Part shown: piece by piece, positions 51,729 to 60,255 of the stretch
How positions within the stretch are numbered: position 1 is the first letter of the stretch
Layout: each line of letters begins with the position of its first letter
From: Streptomyces sp. CT34
GTDB taxonomy: Bacteria > Actinomycetota > Actinomycetes > Streptomycetales > Streptomycetaceae
NCBI RefSeq assembly: GCF_000805335.1
Contig: NZ_KN708638.1
Coordinates: 579,581 to 643,580 of the forward strand
DNA length: 64,000 nucleotides
Direction: 5' to 3'
Notes under the pieces: generated by a model
Seen by the model: only the letters and a program-made list of their open reading frames with translations
Database searches by the model: none
What the model was told of the DNA's origin: nothing
Made by a program: the position numbers and the translations under genes

Positions 51729-52169
51729 ATGGCCTTTCCGAACGCCCTGCTGCGTGCCAGCGTCAAACGACTCATCGACCACACCCCGCCATCTGCGACC
51801 GACCCCACCGTCCTGGCAACCGTGCACACCCGCTGCGACCCGGACGCGGAACCCCACATCAGGGCCTGGCTCACCCAGGCTCTCCAGGCCCAGGGCGTGG
51901 AAACCGGCGAGCCCCGCGTACTGGCCGCCGACCCGGACGCCGTACTCCTGGAGGCACGCTTCACGACCGCCGGCCCCGTCACCGCACCACTGGGCCGACT
52001 GATCACCCTCGTCTGGCTGCATCCCGCCGTCCACGAACTCCACTGGCACCTGGACACGCCCATCGGTCGGCGGGCCGACACCATCCCGGTCTCGGCGACC
52101 CAGGGCCCCTGCACAGGACTCCCACCGACCGTAACGGAAGCCAACCAGCCATCGGCCACGGCCTGTTGA
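51729..52169 (+). CDS. Free-standing MgtC C-terminal-domain-like protein, copy 2
   Basis: A 146-residue soluble protein with no membrane helix. Residues 25-112 follow the MgtC C-terminal ACT-like pattern: LATVHTRCDPDAEPHIRAWL, a central strand EPRVLAADPDAVLLEARF, and a final helix-strand APLGRLITLVWLHPAVHELHWHL. The last segment is nearly the same as in its neighbour at 52195 (QVRELHWHL). GGAGAGGAGG precedes the ATG. The gene lies downstream of the second M-box and the transporter remnant, and 25 bases before a second such gene. Confidence 0.65.
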   Translation: MAFPNALLRASVKRLIDHTPPSATDPTVLATVHTRCDPDAEPHIRAWLTQALQAQGVETGEPRVLAADPDAVLLEARFTTAGPVTAPLGRLITLVWLHPAVHELHWHLDTPIGRRADTIPVSATQGPCTGLPPTVTEANQPSATAC

Positions 52170-52194
52170 CCATTTCAGCCCGGGAGGTGTCCGC

Positions 52195-52533
52195 ATGAAA
52201 CTCCGGTTTCACCGGCGCACCGGGCGCACTACGGCCGTGGTGCGCCCGGTACCGACACACTGCGCGCTCCAGGCCGTGTGCGACCGCCGCGTCGAGAAGA
52301 AGATACGGGCCCTGTGCTTTCTCGCGTTCGCGAACACCGGCACGCGCCTGCACAGCCTGCACACCGTCGAACCGGACGGCAGCGTCCATGTGCTCCTACG
52401 ACTCACACTCACCGCGGACAGCCCCGCCGCCGCTGCCCTGGAACGGCTGGTCGTCCAGCTGACCCGCGAACCCCAGGTGCGTGAACTGCACTGGCACCTG
52501 CACACCGACAACATCCCTCCGACCACGCCCTGA
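52195..52533 (+). CDS. Free-standing MgtC C-terminal-domain-like protein, copy 3
   Basis: A 112-residue protein, the closest paralogue of the product at 5208-5636: CALQAVCDRRVEKKIRALCF versus FTLQAVCDPRIERMVRALCV, and ERLVVQLTREPQVRELHWHL versus ERLVVRLARIPKVSALRWHP. It lacks the acidic SDKE tail of that paralogue. GGGAGGTG lies 7 bases before the ATG. In MgtC proteins this domain is cytosolic and ACT-like; here it is encoded alone, twice in tandem, suggesting a hetero-oligomer or partner for a membrane MgtC encoded elsewhere. Confidence 0.7.
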   Translation: MKLRFHRRTGRTTAVVRPVPTHCALQAVCDRRVEKKIRALCFLAFANTGTRLHSLHTVEPDGSVHVLLRLTLTADSPAAAALERLVVQLTREPQVRELHWHLHTDNIPPTTP

Positions 52534-52651
52534 CCGGCCGATCCGGAGCGAGCGAAATAACTACACGGCGCGCCGTCAACCCACCCTCACACGACCGGAC
52601 TTCGCCCCGACCCCGCCCGCCCGACACCTTCCGAAACGAGACGAGAGTGCC

Positions 52652-53047
52652 ATGACCGTCCGCACCTCGAGTGACTTCACCCTCAGCGGAGTACACCATC
52701 TCCAGCTCGCCATCCCGCCTGGCGGCGAGGGTCTGAGCCGCGTGTTCTGGCGCGATCTGCTGGGGATGACCGAGCTGGACAAACCCCTGGACCTGGAAAG
52801 CCTGGGCGGATGCTGGTTCCGTGGCGGCGGTCTGGAGGTCCACCTGGTGGTGGAGACCGACTTCCGTCCGTTCCGCCGAGCCCGCCCGGCGATCCTGGTG
52901 CGCCGCCTCGGCGATCTCGCCCACCACATGGAAGACCACGGGCACCCGGTCACCTGGGAGGAGAGCCATCCCGGCTTCGACCGCTTCTGGACGTTCGACA
53001 AGGTCGGCAACCGCCTGGAATTCCTCGAACCCCGCAACTCCTTCTGA
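52652..53047 (+). CDS. VOC-family (glyoxalase/bleomycin-resistance) protein
   Basis: A 131-residue vicinal-oxygen-chelate protein with two beta-alpha-beta-beta-beta modules: GVHHLQLAIPPGGEGLSRVFWRDLLGM with a metal-ligand-like His, WFRGGGLEVHLVVE, and a C-terminal TFDKVGNRLEFLEP ending in the conserved Glu. The function could be metal-dependent isomerisation, dioxygenation or ligand binding; it cannot be told from sequence. Confidence 0.88.
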   Translation: MTVRTSSDFTLSGVHHLQLAIPPGGEGLSRVFWRDLLGMTELDKPLDLESLGGCWFRGGGLEVHLVVETDFRPFRRARPAILVRRLGDLAHHMEDHGHPVTWEESHPGFDRFWTFDKVGNRLEFLEPRNSF

Positions 53048-53537
53048 CCGGGCCCGCCGCGCCCACTCCGGTCGGCCCCAGCTCCCCTGGCGGAAAGCGG
53101 TAAGGGCATCAACCCGTCCCGGCCCGCGCCCAGTTGGAAGGATGCCGGACACCCGCATCGGACACAGGCTTCCGATCGGGGCCGCAGCCGGGCGGGGATC
53201 ACCAACTCGCCATAGGCACTGTCCGGTGATGGCCCGCGACCGCTGTGGCGGGGCGCAACGGACGGCCGGTGTGGGGCAGTTCGGGTACCGGAACGCGTCC
53301 TCGTCGTGGCTGGGGTCGCCTGGGAGCGTTCGAACAAGCGTCGAAGCAATGCTGATTCGTAACGGAAGCGGCCACCACATTCCAGTCCGCTGTCCTTGCG
53401 GACAAAAACCGTCCGCAAGGCATGGGACTCTCCCGTTGCCGGCGCATCCGCCGGTGCTTCGCGCAGACGACGACCGGCGAGCCCCGCGGCACATCAGCCG
53501 CGGGCGCCTCCCGACCCCATCCCACGGAGAGACACAC
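53048..53537. other. Intergenic region with a perfect hairpin
   Basis: About 490 bases without a credible gene. It includes the hairpin at 53394-53420 and GC-rich sequence in front of the TIGR03086-type gene. Confidence 0.4.
53394..53420. terminator. Perfect 10-base-pair hairpin
   Basis: CCTTGCGGAC and GTCCGCAAGG flank an AAAAACC loop. It could end the VOC-protein transcript or act on either strand. Confidence 0.55.
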
Positions 53538-54104
53538 ATGACCCATGACATCGACCTGCTCGGCAAGGCCCTGCACCACACCACACGCCTGCTGAGCAAC
53601 GTCACCCCGGCCCAGTACGGACAGCCCACCCCCTGCGACGACTTCGACGTGCGGGCCCTGGCCAACCACCTGACCGCCGGCAACCCGTACTACGCCACCC
53701 TCGCTCAAGGCGGCGCTCCCGACTTCTCGCTCTTCGCCCAGGACCACATCGGTGACCGGCAACCCGGCGACGTCTACGCCCAGGGCGCGAGGACGGTCCT
53801 GGCCGCTTGGCGAGTTGACGGGGCGCTGGATCGGCACATGCCGCTGCCGGGCGGCGGCCTGGGACCGCGGATCGCCGACATACAGCTACTGGAGTCCGTC
53901 CTCCACGGCTGGGACCTGGCCACGGCCACCGGCCAGGACCGCACCGGCGACCCGGACGCCGTCCACGCCGTCCGGGAGCGCTGGTACGGGAACTGGCCCG
54001 ATGAGATCCGCGCACAGACCGGCCTGTTCGCCCCCTCCGAGCCCGCACCCGACGACGCACCGGCCCTCGACCGGATCGCCGCGTACTTCGGCCGCACCAC
54101 CTGA
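53538..54104 (+). CDS. TIGR03086-type metal-binding protein (DinB/maleylpyruvate isomerase N-terminal fold)
   Basis: A 188-residue four-helix-bundle protein. TPCDDFDVRALANHLTAGNPYY and SVLHGWDLATATGQ place the conserved His and Asp ligands of the mycothiol-dependent maleylpyruvate isomerase/DinB superfamily. Actinobacterial members often use mycothiol. GGAGAG precedes the ATG. The reaction is unknown. Confidence 0.88.
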   Translation: MTHDIDLLGKALHHTTRLLSNVTPAQYGQPTPCDDFDVRALANHLTAGNPYYATLAQGGAPDFSLFAQDHIGDRQPGDVYAQGARTVLAAWRVDGALDRHMPLPGGGLGPRIADIQLLESVLHGWDLATATGQDRTGDPDAVHAVRERWYGNWPDEIRAQTGLFAPSEPAPDDAPALDRIAAYFGRTT

Positions 54105-54536
54105 CCCGGGCCGGCCACGAGAAGAAACCTCGGTCATGCCGAGCTTTCGCAACACCGCGGGCTCGGCGTCCGTCCCTACCTGGTCGGTGCGCTCGCCAAG
54201 CATTCCGCCATTGTCCAACGGACTTCACCGGAGTCCCGGCCCCCGGCTCCTGTCGCCGCCCGATCGTCCGCACGGAGCCGCCCGAACAGCTGCCTGAACG
54301 GCCGTTTCGGGCGGCGCCTGCCAGGTCGATCCTGTAGGGACGCGGCCCAGGGGCGGTCGCAGAGGGGGCGACCGCGCCGGGCGCTGTTGCCCCCGCCCCG
54401 AGCTCCGTCCTTCTCCCCCGAGGGGGACGGCCGGGTCTGCCCGATTGCGGCTTGGTGAACGGGCGGACCTTCTCAAGGCCGCCCCGGCCCTCTACCATCC
54501 CCGCACAGCGAAGAGGGCCGGGGCGGTCGCCAGCAG
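54105..54536. other. Intergenic region before the orphan lipoprotein gene
   Basis: About 430 bases with no convincing gene or known regulatory element. Confidence 0.4.
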
Positions 54537-55931
54537 GTGGGCCAGGCAGAGGAGCCGATCAGGTTGAGCCGAACCGTTCGCAGAGAACTCCGGGTACGCG
54601 CCGCGGTCGCGGTGACCGCGGCCGGGGCGTTGCTTGCGGGGTGTACCGGCGCCGGTGGTACCGGTGGTTCGTCCGGGGGCCGTGTCATCAACGTGCTGAT
54701 GGTGAACAATCCGCAGATGCTGGAGGTGCAGAAGCTCACCGCCGAGTATTTCACCCAACGGACCGGCATCAAGGTGAACTTCACCGTGCTGCCGGAGAAC
54801 GACGTCCGGGACAAGATCAGCCAGGATTTCTCCAGTCCGGCCGGGATGTACGACGTCGCCACCATCAGCAATTACGAGGTGCCGCTCTACGCCAGGAACC
54901 ACTGGCTGCTGCCGCTGAACGAGCGCGCGTCGAAGGACACGACCTTCGATCAGGCCGATGTTCTCGCCCCGATGAGGGAATCGCTGACCGCGGACGACGG
55001 CAAGCTGTACGCCGAGCCGTTCTACGGCGAGTCGTCCTTCCTGATGTACCGCAAGGACATCTTCGCCGCCAAAGGGCTGACCATGCCGGCGCATCCCACA
55101 TGGCAGCAGGTCGCCGATCTGGCGGCCAAGGCCGATGGCGCGCAGCCCGGCATGAAGGGCATCTGCCTGCGTGGCCAGCCGGGTTGGGGCGAGCTGATCG
55201 CTCCGCTCACCACCGTCGTCAACACCTTCGGTGGAACGTGGTTCACCAAGGACTGGGAGGCGCAACTCAGCTCCCCCGCCTTCGAATCCGCCACCGACTT
55301 CTACGTCGACCTGGTCCGCAAGCACGGCGAGTCCGACGCCGCCGAGTCCGGGTACGCAGAATGCCTCAACGACTTCACCCACGGCGAGACCGCCATGTGG
55401 TACGACTCCACGGCCGCGGCCGGCTCCCTGGAGGCCGCGGACTCCCCCCTGAAGGGCAAGATCGGCTACGCACCCGCCCCGGTCGAGAAGACCAGCAGCT
55501 CAGGCTGGCTCTACACCTGGGCCTGGGGCGTGCGGAAGACGACCGAACGGCCGGACGACGCCTGGCAGTTCCTCTCCTGGGCTTCGGGCAAGCAGTACCA
55601 GCGGCTGGTCGGACGGACCAGCGGATGGGCCAACGCGCCGGCCGGCACCCGCGCCTCCACCTACGCCAACCCCGACTACCGTGCCGCGGCATCCGCGTTC
55701 GCCGATGTCACCCGCAATGCGCTCACCAGCACCAATCCCCGAAACCCCGGCCGCCAGCCACGGCCGACGATCGGCATCCAGTTCGTCGACATCCCGGAGT
55801 TCGCCGATCTCGGCACCAAGGTCTCCTATGAGATCAGCAACGCCATCGCCGGTGCCGAAACCGTCGACCAGGCCCTGCACAACTCACAGGCACTGGCCGA
55901 GCACGTAGCCCAGTCGTACCGGAAGCGATGA
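54537..55931 (+). CDS. Extracellular solute-binding lipoprotein, sugar ABC family, orphan
   Basis: A 464-residue carbohydrate-type (family 1) substrate-binding lipoprotein. The signal peptide ends in lipobox LLAGC, followed by a Gly/Thr/Ser linker and the mature domain (INVLMVNNPQMLEVQKLTAE through WAWGVRKTTERPDDAWQFL), resembling polyol/mannitol-type binding proteins. A TTG at 54564, nine codons later, with GAGGAG upstream, is an equally good start. No permease or ATPase gene is nearby, so it must share a transporter encoded elsewhere or act as a sensor/scavenger. Confidence 0.85.
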   Translation: MGQAEEPIRLSRTVRRELRVRAAVAVTAAGALLAGCTGAGGTGGSSGGRVINVLMVNNPQMLEVQKLTAEYFTQRTGIKVNFTVLPENDVRDKISQDFSSPAGMYDVATISNYEVPLYARNHWLLPLNERASKDTTFDQADVLAPMRESLTADDGKLYAEPFYGESSFLMYRKDIFAAKGLTMPAHPTWQQVADLAAKADGAQPGMKGICLRGQPGWGELIAPLTTVVNTFGGTWFTKDWEAQLSSPAFESATDFYVDLVRKHGESDAAESGYAECLNDFTHGETAMWYDSTAAAGSLEAADSPLKGKIGYAPAPVEKTSSSGWLYTWAWGVRKTTERPDDAWQFLSWASGKQYQRLVGRTSGWANAPAGTRASTYANPDYRAAASAFADVTRNALTSTNPRNPGRQPRPTIGIQFVDIPEFADLGTKVSYEISNAIAGAETVDQALHNSQALAEHVAQSYRKR

Positions 55932-56065
55932 GGGCTCCGCGGACCAACGCCCTCCGACGCAGCCGGCAACGGACCGCGCACGAGGCCGGTGAAACGGCTC
56001 GCCCGGCAGGTACGCGGAGACGGCCTCGGCCAGGGCCGGTCATCCGAACCAGTCACCCGGGCCAG

Positions 56066-57325
56066 TCACCCGGCGCCGTCGCAGGTGGGCCGCGTGCCAT
56101 CGCCGCCGGTTGTCGCGGTGAGCTTCAGCAGGTCGTGAACGGCCGCCGCAAGGCAGGCGATGCGCCAGACGCGGTGCTCGGGGTCGGCCCCGGCAGCGCT
56201 GGTCGCGCCGACGGTGATCCGCGCGATCACGGAGTCCAGGTGGTCCCGTGCCACCTGGTGCTCCGGGGGTTCGTGCTGTTCACCGTACGCCGATGTGGGC
56301 GGCTCCGGAGCGCGGGCCCTGGTGATGAGATGGCGGGCGATGCCGACGAGTTGGGCGAGGTAGTGGTCCAGCGTGGTCGGATGCGGAACGAGGCGGGCCT
56401 TCCACCAGGACTGGGACACCCGAACGACCTCGCGGATGCGGGTGTACCTCAGGTCCACCGGCCCTTTGGGATGGGGCAGTTGAGCGAACGCGCGGGCGAG
56501 GGCGATCATCTCTGTCCCCGCGTGCGGGTGTCCCGGTCGCACAATGGGTCGCTGTCCCGGGTAGCAGGTCAGGGTTCCGTCGTCGATGAGGAGGCGGATC
56601 GCGGCAGCGATGGGAGGGTCGGCGGAGACCAGATTGCGGGCGAGCAGCGGTCGCGTCGGCAGCGGCGTCCCGGGGGGATAGGCACCCGCGGCGACCAACT
56701 CCCGTAGCCAGTCGGCGATCTGCTGCGGGCGATCGGTGCGCACGGGGCTGGTGACGCGGGCGCGGCCGGTCGCACTCAGCTCGACGACGTTCTTCGCGGC
56801 CAGGTCGGTGAGCGCGAGTTTCACGCTGTCGACGGGGAGACGCCGGTCCGCCGCGATCTTGGCCGGGCTGAGCGACGCACCGGTCAGGTAGTGACCGCCC
56901 TCGATGGCCTCGGCGATCCGTGCGGCGACTTCCGCGACCGGAACGTAGGGCGGTTCGGTATCGCGCAAGGTACGCAGCAGGTCACGGGCGTTGCCCGCCA
57001 GTTCCACCAGGCCGGGGAACGAGGGGCACCCCTCTGGTTGGGCAGGCCGGGCGACGGAGTTGATGAGTCCGTCCCACCGTGCCTGATCTGCCGTGGAGCC
57101 GGATGCCGCCCGGCGGCGTTGCCTGGCCAGCGGCAGCCACCGCTCCGTAATGTGCCAGGTCTTCTCGTAGCCCCTGGCAACCGCGGCGGGCGAGACGCCG
57201 GCTCGGGGGCCGTCGATTCTGCCGAGACGCATGAGGTCGCTGGTGAGAGCCCGGCGTACGGTGTCCGGTGCGGGCCGACGACCACCGCCGCCGGATGTCT
57301 GCTCGCAGGTGTTCGTTACCCTCAT
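56066..57325 (-). CDS. Putative regulator with two GntR-like winged-helix segments
   Basis: A 419-residue protein. Two regions look like GntR-type DNA-binding domains: residues about 130-185 (VAARIAEAIEGGHYLTGASL, LPVDSVKLALTDLAAKNVVEL) and about 195-255 (IADWLRELVAAGAYPPGTPL, SADPPIAAAIRLLIDDGTL). The N-terminal 110 residues contain a W-rich helical segment and the C-terminal 150 residues are helical with His/Trp clusters (QSWWKARLVPHPTTLDHYLAQL). I do not recognise a named family. CGGAGAACCGC precedes the ATG. It lies between the orphan lipoprotein and the PutP-type symporter. Confidence 0.65.
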   Translation of the reverse strand: MRVTNTCEQTSGGGGRRPAPDTVRRALTSDLMRLGRIDGPRAGVSPAAVARGYEKTWHITERWLPLARQRRRAASGSTADQARWDGLINSVARPAQPEGCPSFPGLVELAGNARDLLRTLRDTEPPYVPVAEVAARIAEAIEGGHYLTGASLSPAKIAADRRLPVDSVKLALTDLAAKNVVELSATGRARVTSPVRTDRPQQIADWLRELVAAGAYPPGTPLPTRPLLARNLVSADPPIAAAIRLLIDDGTLTCYPGQRPIVRPGHPHAGTEMIALARAFAQLPHPKGPVDLRYTRIREVVRVSQSWWKARLVPHPTTLDHYLAQLVGIARHLITRARAPEPPTSAYGEQHEPPEHQVARDHLDSVIARITVGATSAAGADPEHRVWRIACLAAAVHDLLKLTATTGGDGTRPTCDGAG

Positions 57326-57630
57326 GCGGTTCTCCGTACGTTGTGGGGGCGGTCCCGGGAGGGCCGGGTGTGGCTGAGTGCGTCAGATGCTCACGTCCGG
57401 TTCTTCTGTCCGCAGCCCCCATTGGGGCGGTTCTTCGGGCAGCCGCGTTGCGCGAAAGTGCTCCCGTTCGCCGGCTTCCGAGGGGGCCGGCGCGCACCTA
57501 GAGTCCTGGAATCGCGGAGTGCGGCATTCTCCACGATGTGTCGACACGGATGTGGCGACACACCTCCCGACTAGGACTCGATGAAGGTTCGGCGCACCGG
57601 TCAGGACCGGTCTCCGCCGACGGAGAAAAG

Positions 57631-59220
57631 ATGAGATTGCAGCTCACGCAGATGGTGCCGGTCATGCTCGTCTTCGGCGCCTTCTTCCTCGTGATGATCG
57701 TCTTCGGCATCGCGGTGTACGAGGAGACCCAGACCTTCAACGACTTCGCCCTCGGCGGACGGCGGCTCCGGGCCGTCATCGCCGCTCTGTCCGCCGAAGC
57801 CAGCGATATGTCCGGCTGGCTGTTTCTCGGTCTGCCCGGTGCCGTGTACGCGGCAGGGATCGGTGCCACGTGGATCGCGATCGGACTGGCCATCGGTACG
57901 TACCTCAACTGGCGGCTGGTCGCGCCCCGTTTGCGCATCTATACACAGCTGGCGAAGAACTCCGTGACGCTCTCCGCGTACCTGGAAGACCGGTTCGAGG
58001 ACGACAGCAGGGTGCTGCGCACCGTCTCGGCGGCGGTCACCGTCGTGTTCTTCACCGTCTACGTGGCGAGCGGTTTCGTCGCGGGCGGCACATTGGTCGG
58101 CCAACTCTTCGGCACCGGCTTCGAGTTCGGTCTCACGGTCTTCGCGGTGGTGATGGTGACGTATTCCGTCCTGGGCGGCTTCCGCGCCGTGAGTACCTCG
58201 CACTCGGTCCAAGGCACCCTCATGGTTCTCGCGGCATTCGCCCTCCCCGTGATCGGCATCTGGCAGCTCGGGGGCCTCGGCCCGCTACGCCACGCGCTCA
58301 CCGCCAAAACCCCGTCACTGCTCGACATGAGCGCAGAGGCAAGCTTCGCCGGCGGCCAGTGGGGCGCCGGCAAGCCCCTCGGCGCCATCGCGGTGATCTC
58401 CATGCTCGCCTGGGGGCTCGGCTACTTCGGGCAGCCCCACATCCTGGCCCGCTTCATGGGCATCAGCAGCACGGACGACATTCCGGCGGCCCGGCGTATC
58501 GGTGTGAGCTGGGTGATCGTCGCGCTGACCGGTGCCAGCCTCGCGGGACTCATCGGGATCGCCAAGCTCCAACCACCGCTCAAGAACGCAGAGTTGGCCT
58601 ACATCGCGCTGTCCGCGCAGCTGTCCAACCCATGGGTCACCGGTGTGCTCCTCGTGGCCGTGCTCGCCGCGATCAAGTCCACCGCGGACAGCCAACTGCT
58701 GGTCTCGGCGACGTCCCTCTCCGAGGACTTCTTCCATGCGTTCCTCAAAAGGCGGGTCTCGGACACGGCGCTGGTGTGGGTGGCTCGCGGGACGGTGGTC
58801 GGCGTCGCCCTGGTCGCCTATGTGATCGCGCTCAGCGGTGGCGGCGTGTTGGACATCGTCGCCTACGCCTGGGCCGGCTTCGGCTCCGCCTTCGGCCCGG
58901 TGCTCGTACTGTCGCTCTACTGGCCGCGGATGACGAAGGCCGGGGCCATGGCCGGCATCGTGTCGGGTGCGCTCACCGTGGCGCTCTGGAAGTACATCGA
59001 CCCGCTGCTCGGCCCGTTCCGCACGGGTCTCTACGCGATGGTGCCGGGGGTGCTGGTCGCCACGGCCGCCGCGCTGCTCTTCGGCGCCTTCGTCGGCCGC
59101 CCTCCGCTGCGTGTCTGGGGCGGCATACAGCGGAAAATTGGCAGGGCGGAAAGGAATATCCCCCCTGCCGCTACCGCAGGTTCGCCGCAGAGGGCGAAAG
59201 GGTCCCACAGAAAGCACTGA
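57631..59220 (+). CDS. Sodium/proline symporter family protein
   Basis: A 529-residue sodium:solute symporter (SSS family), closest in motif to PutP: DFALGGRRLRAVIAALSAEASDMSGWLFLGLPGA in helices 1-2, WRLVAPRLRIYT, LGYFGQPHILARFMGI and DSQLLVSATSLSEDFFH. Thirteen membrane helices are expected. It should import proline with Na+, for osmoprotection or nitrogen supply. GGAGAAAAG precedes the ATG. The C-terminal 30 residues are hydrophilic; the last codons lie in a 19-base direct repeat that also duplicates the stop region. Confidence 0.9.
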   Translation: MRLQLTQMVPVMLVFGAFFLVMIVFGIAVYEETQTFNDFALGGRRLRAVIAALSAEASDMSGWLFLGLPGAVYAAGIGATWIAIGLAIGTYLNWRLVAPRLRIYTQLAKNSVTLSAYLEDRFEDDSRVLRTVSAAVTVVFFTVYVASGFVAGGTLVGQLFGTGFEFGLTVFAVVMVTYSVLGGFRAVSTSHSVQGTLMVLAAFALPVIGIWQLGGLGPLRHALTAKTPSLLDMSAEASFAGGQWGAGKPLGAIAVISMLAWGLGYFGQPHILARFMGISSTDDIPAARRIGVSWVIVALTGASLAGLIGIAKLQPPLKNAELAYIALSAQLSNPWVTGVLLVAVLAAIKSTADSQLLVSATSLSEDFFHAFLKRRVSDTALVWVARGTVVGVALVAYVIALSGGGVLDIVAYAWAGFGSAFGPVLVLSLYWPRMTKAGAMAGIVSGALTVALWKYIDPLLGPFRTGLYAMVPGVLVATAAALLFGAFVGRPPLRVWGGIQRKIGRAERNIPPAATAGSPQRAKGSHRKH

Positions 59221-59239
59221 GTCCCACAGAAAGCACTGG
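59202..59239. repeat. 19-base tandem repeat across the putP-like stop codon
   Basis: GTCCCACAGAAAGCACTGA is directly followed by GTCCCACAGAAAGCACTGG. The first copy supplies the TGA stop of the symporter. Inverted GTGCTTTC just downstream can pair with the GAAAGCAC of either unit, giving a possible terminator stem. Confidence 0.75.
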
Positions 59240-59450
59240 ACTGAGAGGAGTGCTTTCTTCGGAAAGCGCTGAGAGGGCTGCGGACGGACGGGACCGCTCC
59301 GGTACCTCGGCAGGGAGCCGTCCCGTGCCTCTTCCCCTGTGGAGGCGGGGGAAGGGCACGGGACGGCCTTCCGGTCCGCCCCATCGCTTCGGGCAGACCC
59401 AGCCGTCCCCGGGGGTGTGGGACGGCGCTCCGGGCCGCGCTCCGGGCACC

Positions 59451-59858
59451 TCAGGTGGCGCGCCGCGCAGTGGTGTTGGGAGCGCCTGGAGGACCGATCA
59501 CATCCTCGACGGCCGCTCTCAGTGCCCGCGCATCAGTGATCAGCCGACCCTCGACCGGACGGATCCGCCAGTGCAGCCCGGGTCCTGCCGCTCGGTGCAG
59601 CGGCGGCACCACCAGGTACTGGGTCGTGCCGAGCGGGCGGGTGTGTGCGACATCCCAACCGGCCGACGCGCCCGGGGCGATGAACCAGTAGAGGGCGGAC
59701 TCGCGGGGATCCTCGACCACGGCGGCGCTGCGCCCTCCGAGGACGTCCAGGCAGCGCACGCCAATGCTGCGGGGTACGCGGATGGCGTCCCAGTCGATGC
59801 CGGTCGCAAGTAACGAGCAGTCCACCGCGGTCAGCAGGGCGGGGAATGGGGAGGTCAT
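59451..59858 (-). CDS. Conserved actinobacterial hypothetical protein
   Basis: A 135-residue protein starting MTSPFPALLTAVDCSLLATG. It has the pattern of a widespread but uncharacterised Streptomyces family: IRVPRSIGVRCLDVLGGRSAAVVEDPRESALYWFIAPGASAGWDVAHTRPLGTTQYLVVPP and a final WRIRPVEGRLITDARALRAAV, of which only the general order is recognised. No membrane segment or catalytic motif is visible. GGGGAGG-like sequence is absent; the start at 59858 is chosen for family fit. Confidence 0.6.
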   Translation of the reverse strand: MTSPFPALLTAVDCSLLATGIDWDAIRVPRSIGVRCLDVLGGRSAAVVEDPRESALYWFIAPGASAGWDVAHTRPLGTTQYLVVPPLHRAAGPGLHWRIRPVEGRLITDARALRAAVEDVIGPPGAPNTTARRAT

Positions 59859-59923
59859 GAGACGCACAGCGGATCGTCCTCTCACCGACGTGGCCGCGCT
59901 GGACCGACGTCTGATATGGCTTG

Positions 59924-59965
59924 TTCGAAGCTCAAAGCTCAAAGCTCAAAGTTCGAAGTTCGAAG
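59924..59965. repeat. Heptamer tandem repeat
   Basis: Six consecutive 7-base units alternate TTCGAAG, three CTCAAAG, and two TTCGAAG. This AT-rich simple repeat stands out in 70% GC DNA and lies in the 397-base gap (59859-60255) before the BTAD regulator, which holds no other feature I can name. Confidence 0.85.
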
Positions 59966-60255
59966 TCGTCGACGCCCGGCCACCACTCCTCCGCGGTCAT
60001 GGGACCGCGCCGACCGAGTGTCTCTCTGTATCTTCGGCGACCGGGCGGTGCCTCTGCAGCGGTCAACGGAACGGTCCGAGGGGTGGTCCAACCGCCCGAA
60101 AGTGCGCCCGCCCGCCGGCTGTCGGCGACCGGGCCCGGGTCTAAAGTCGATGTCCGATCGACGTAGCACCGCGTCCTTCGGCGCCGGTCGGCCGACGCCG
60201 AAAAAAACTTTGGAGTTCTGCCGTCATAGGGCGGCGCTTCGCGCCACTAATAGGC

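Noticed and set aside
59924..59965. CRISPR-like array
   Set aside because: Units are only 7 bases with no spacers; a simple tandem repeat.
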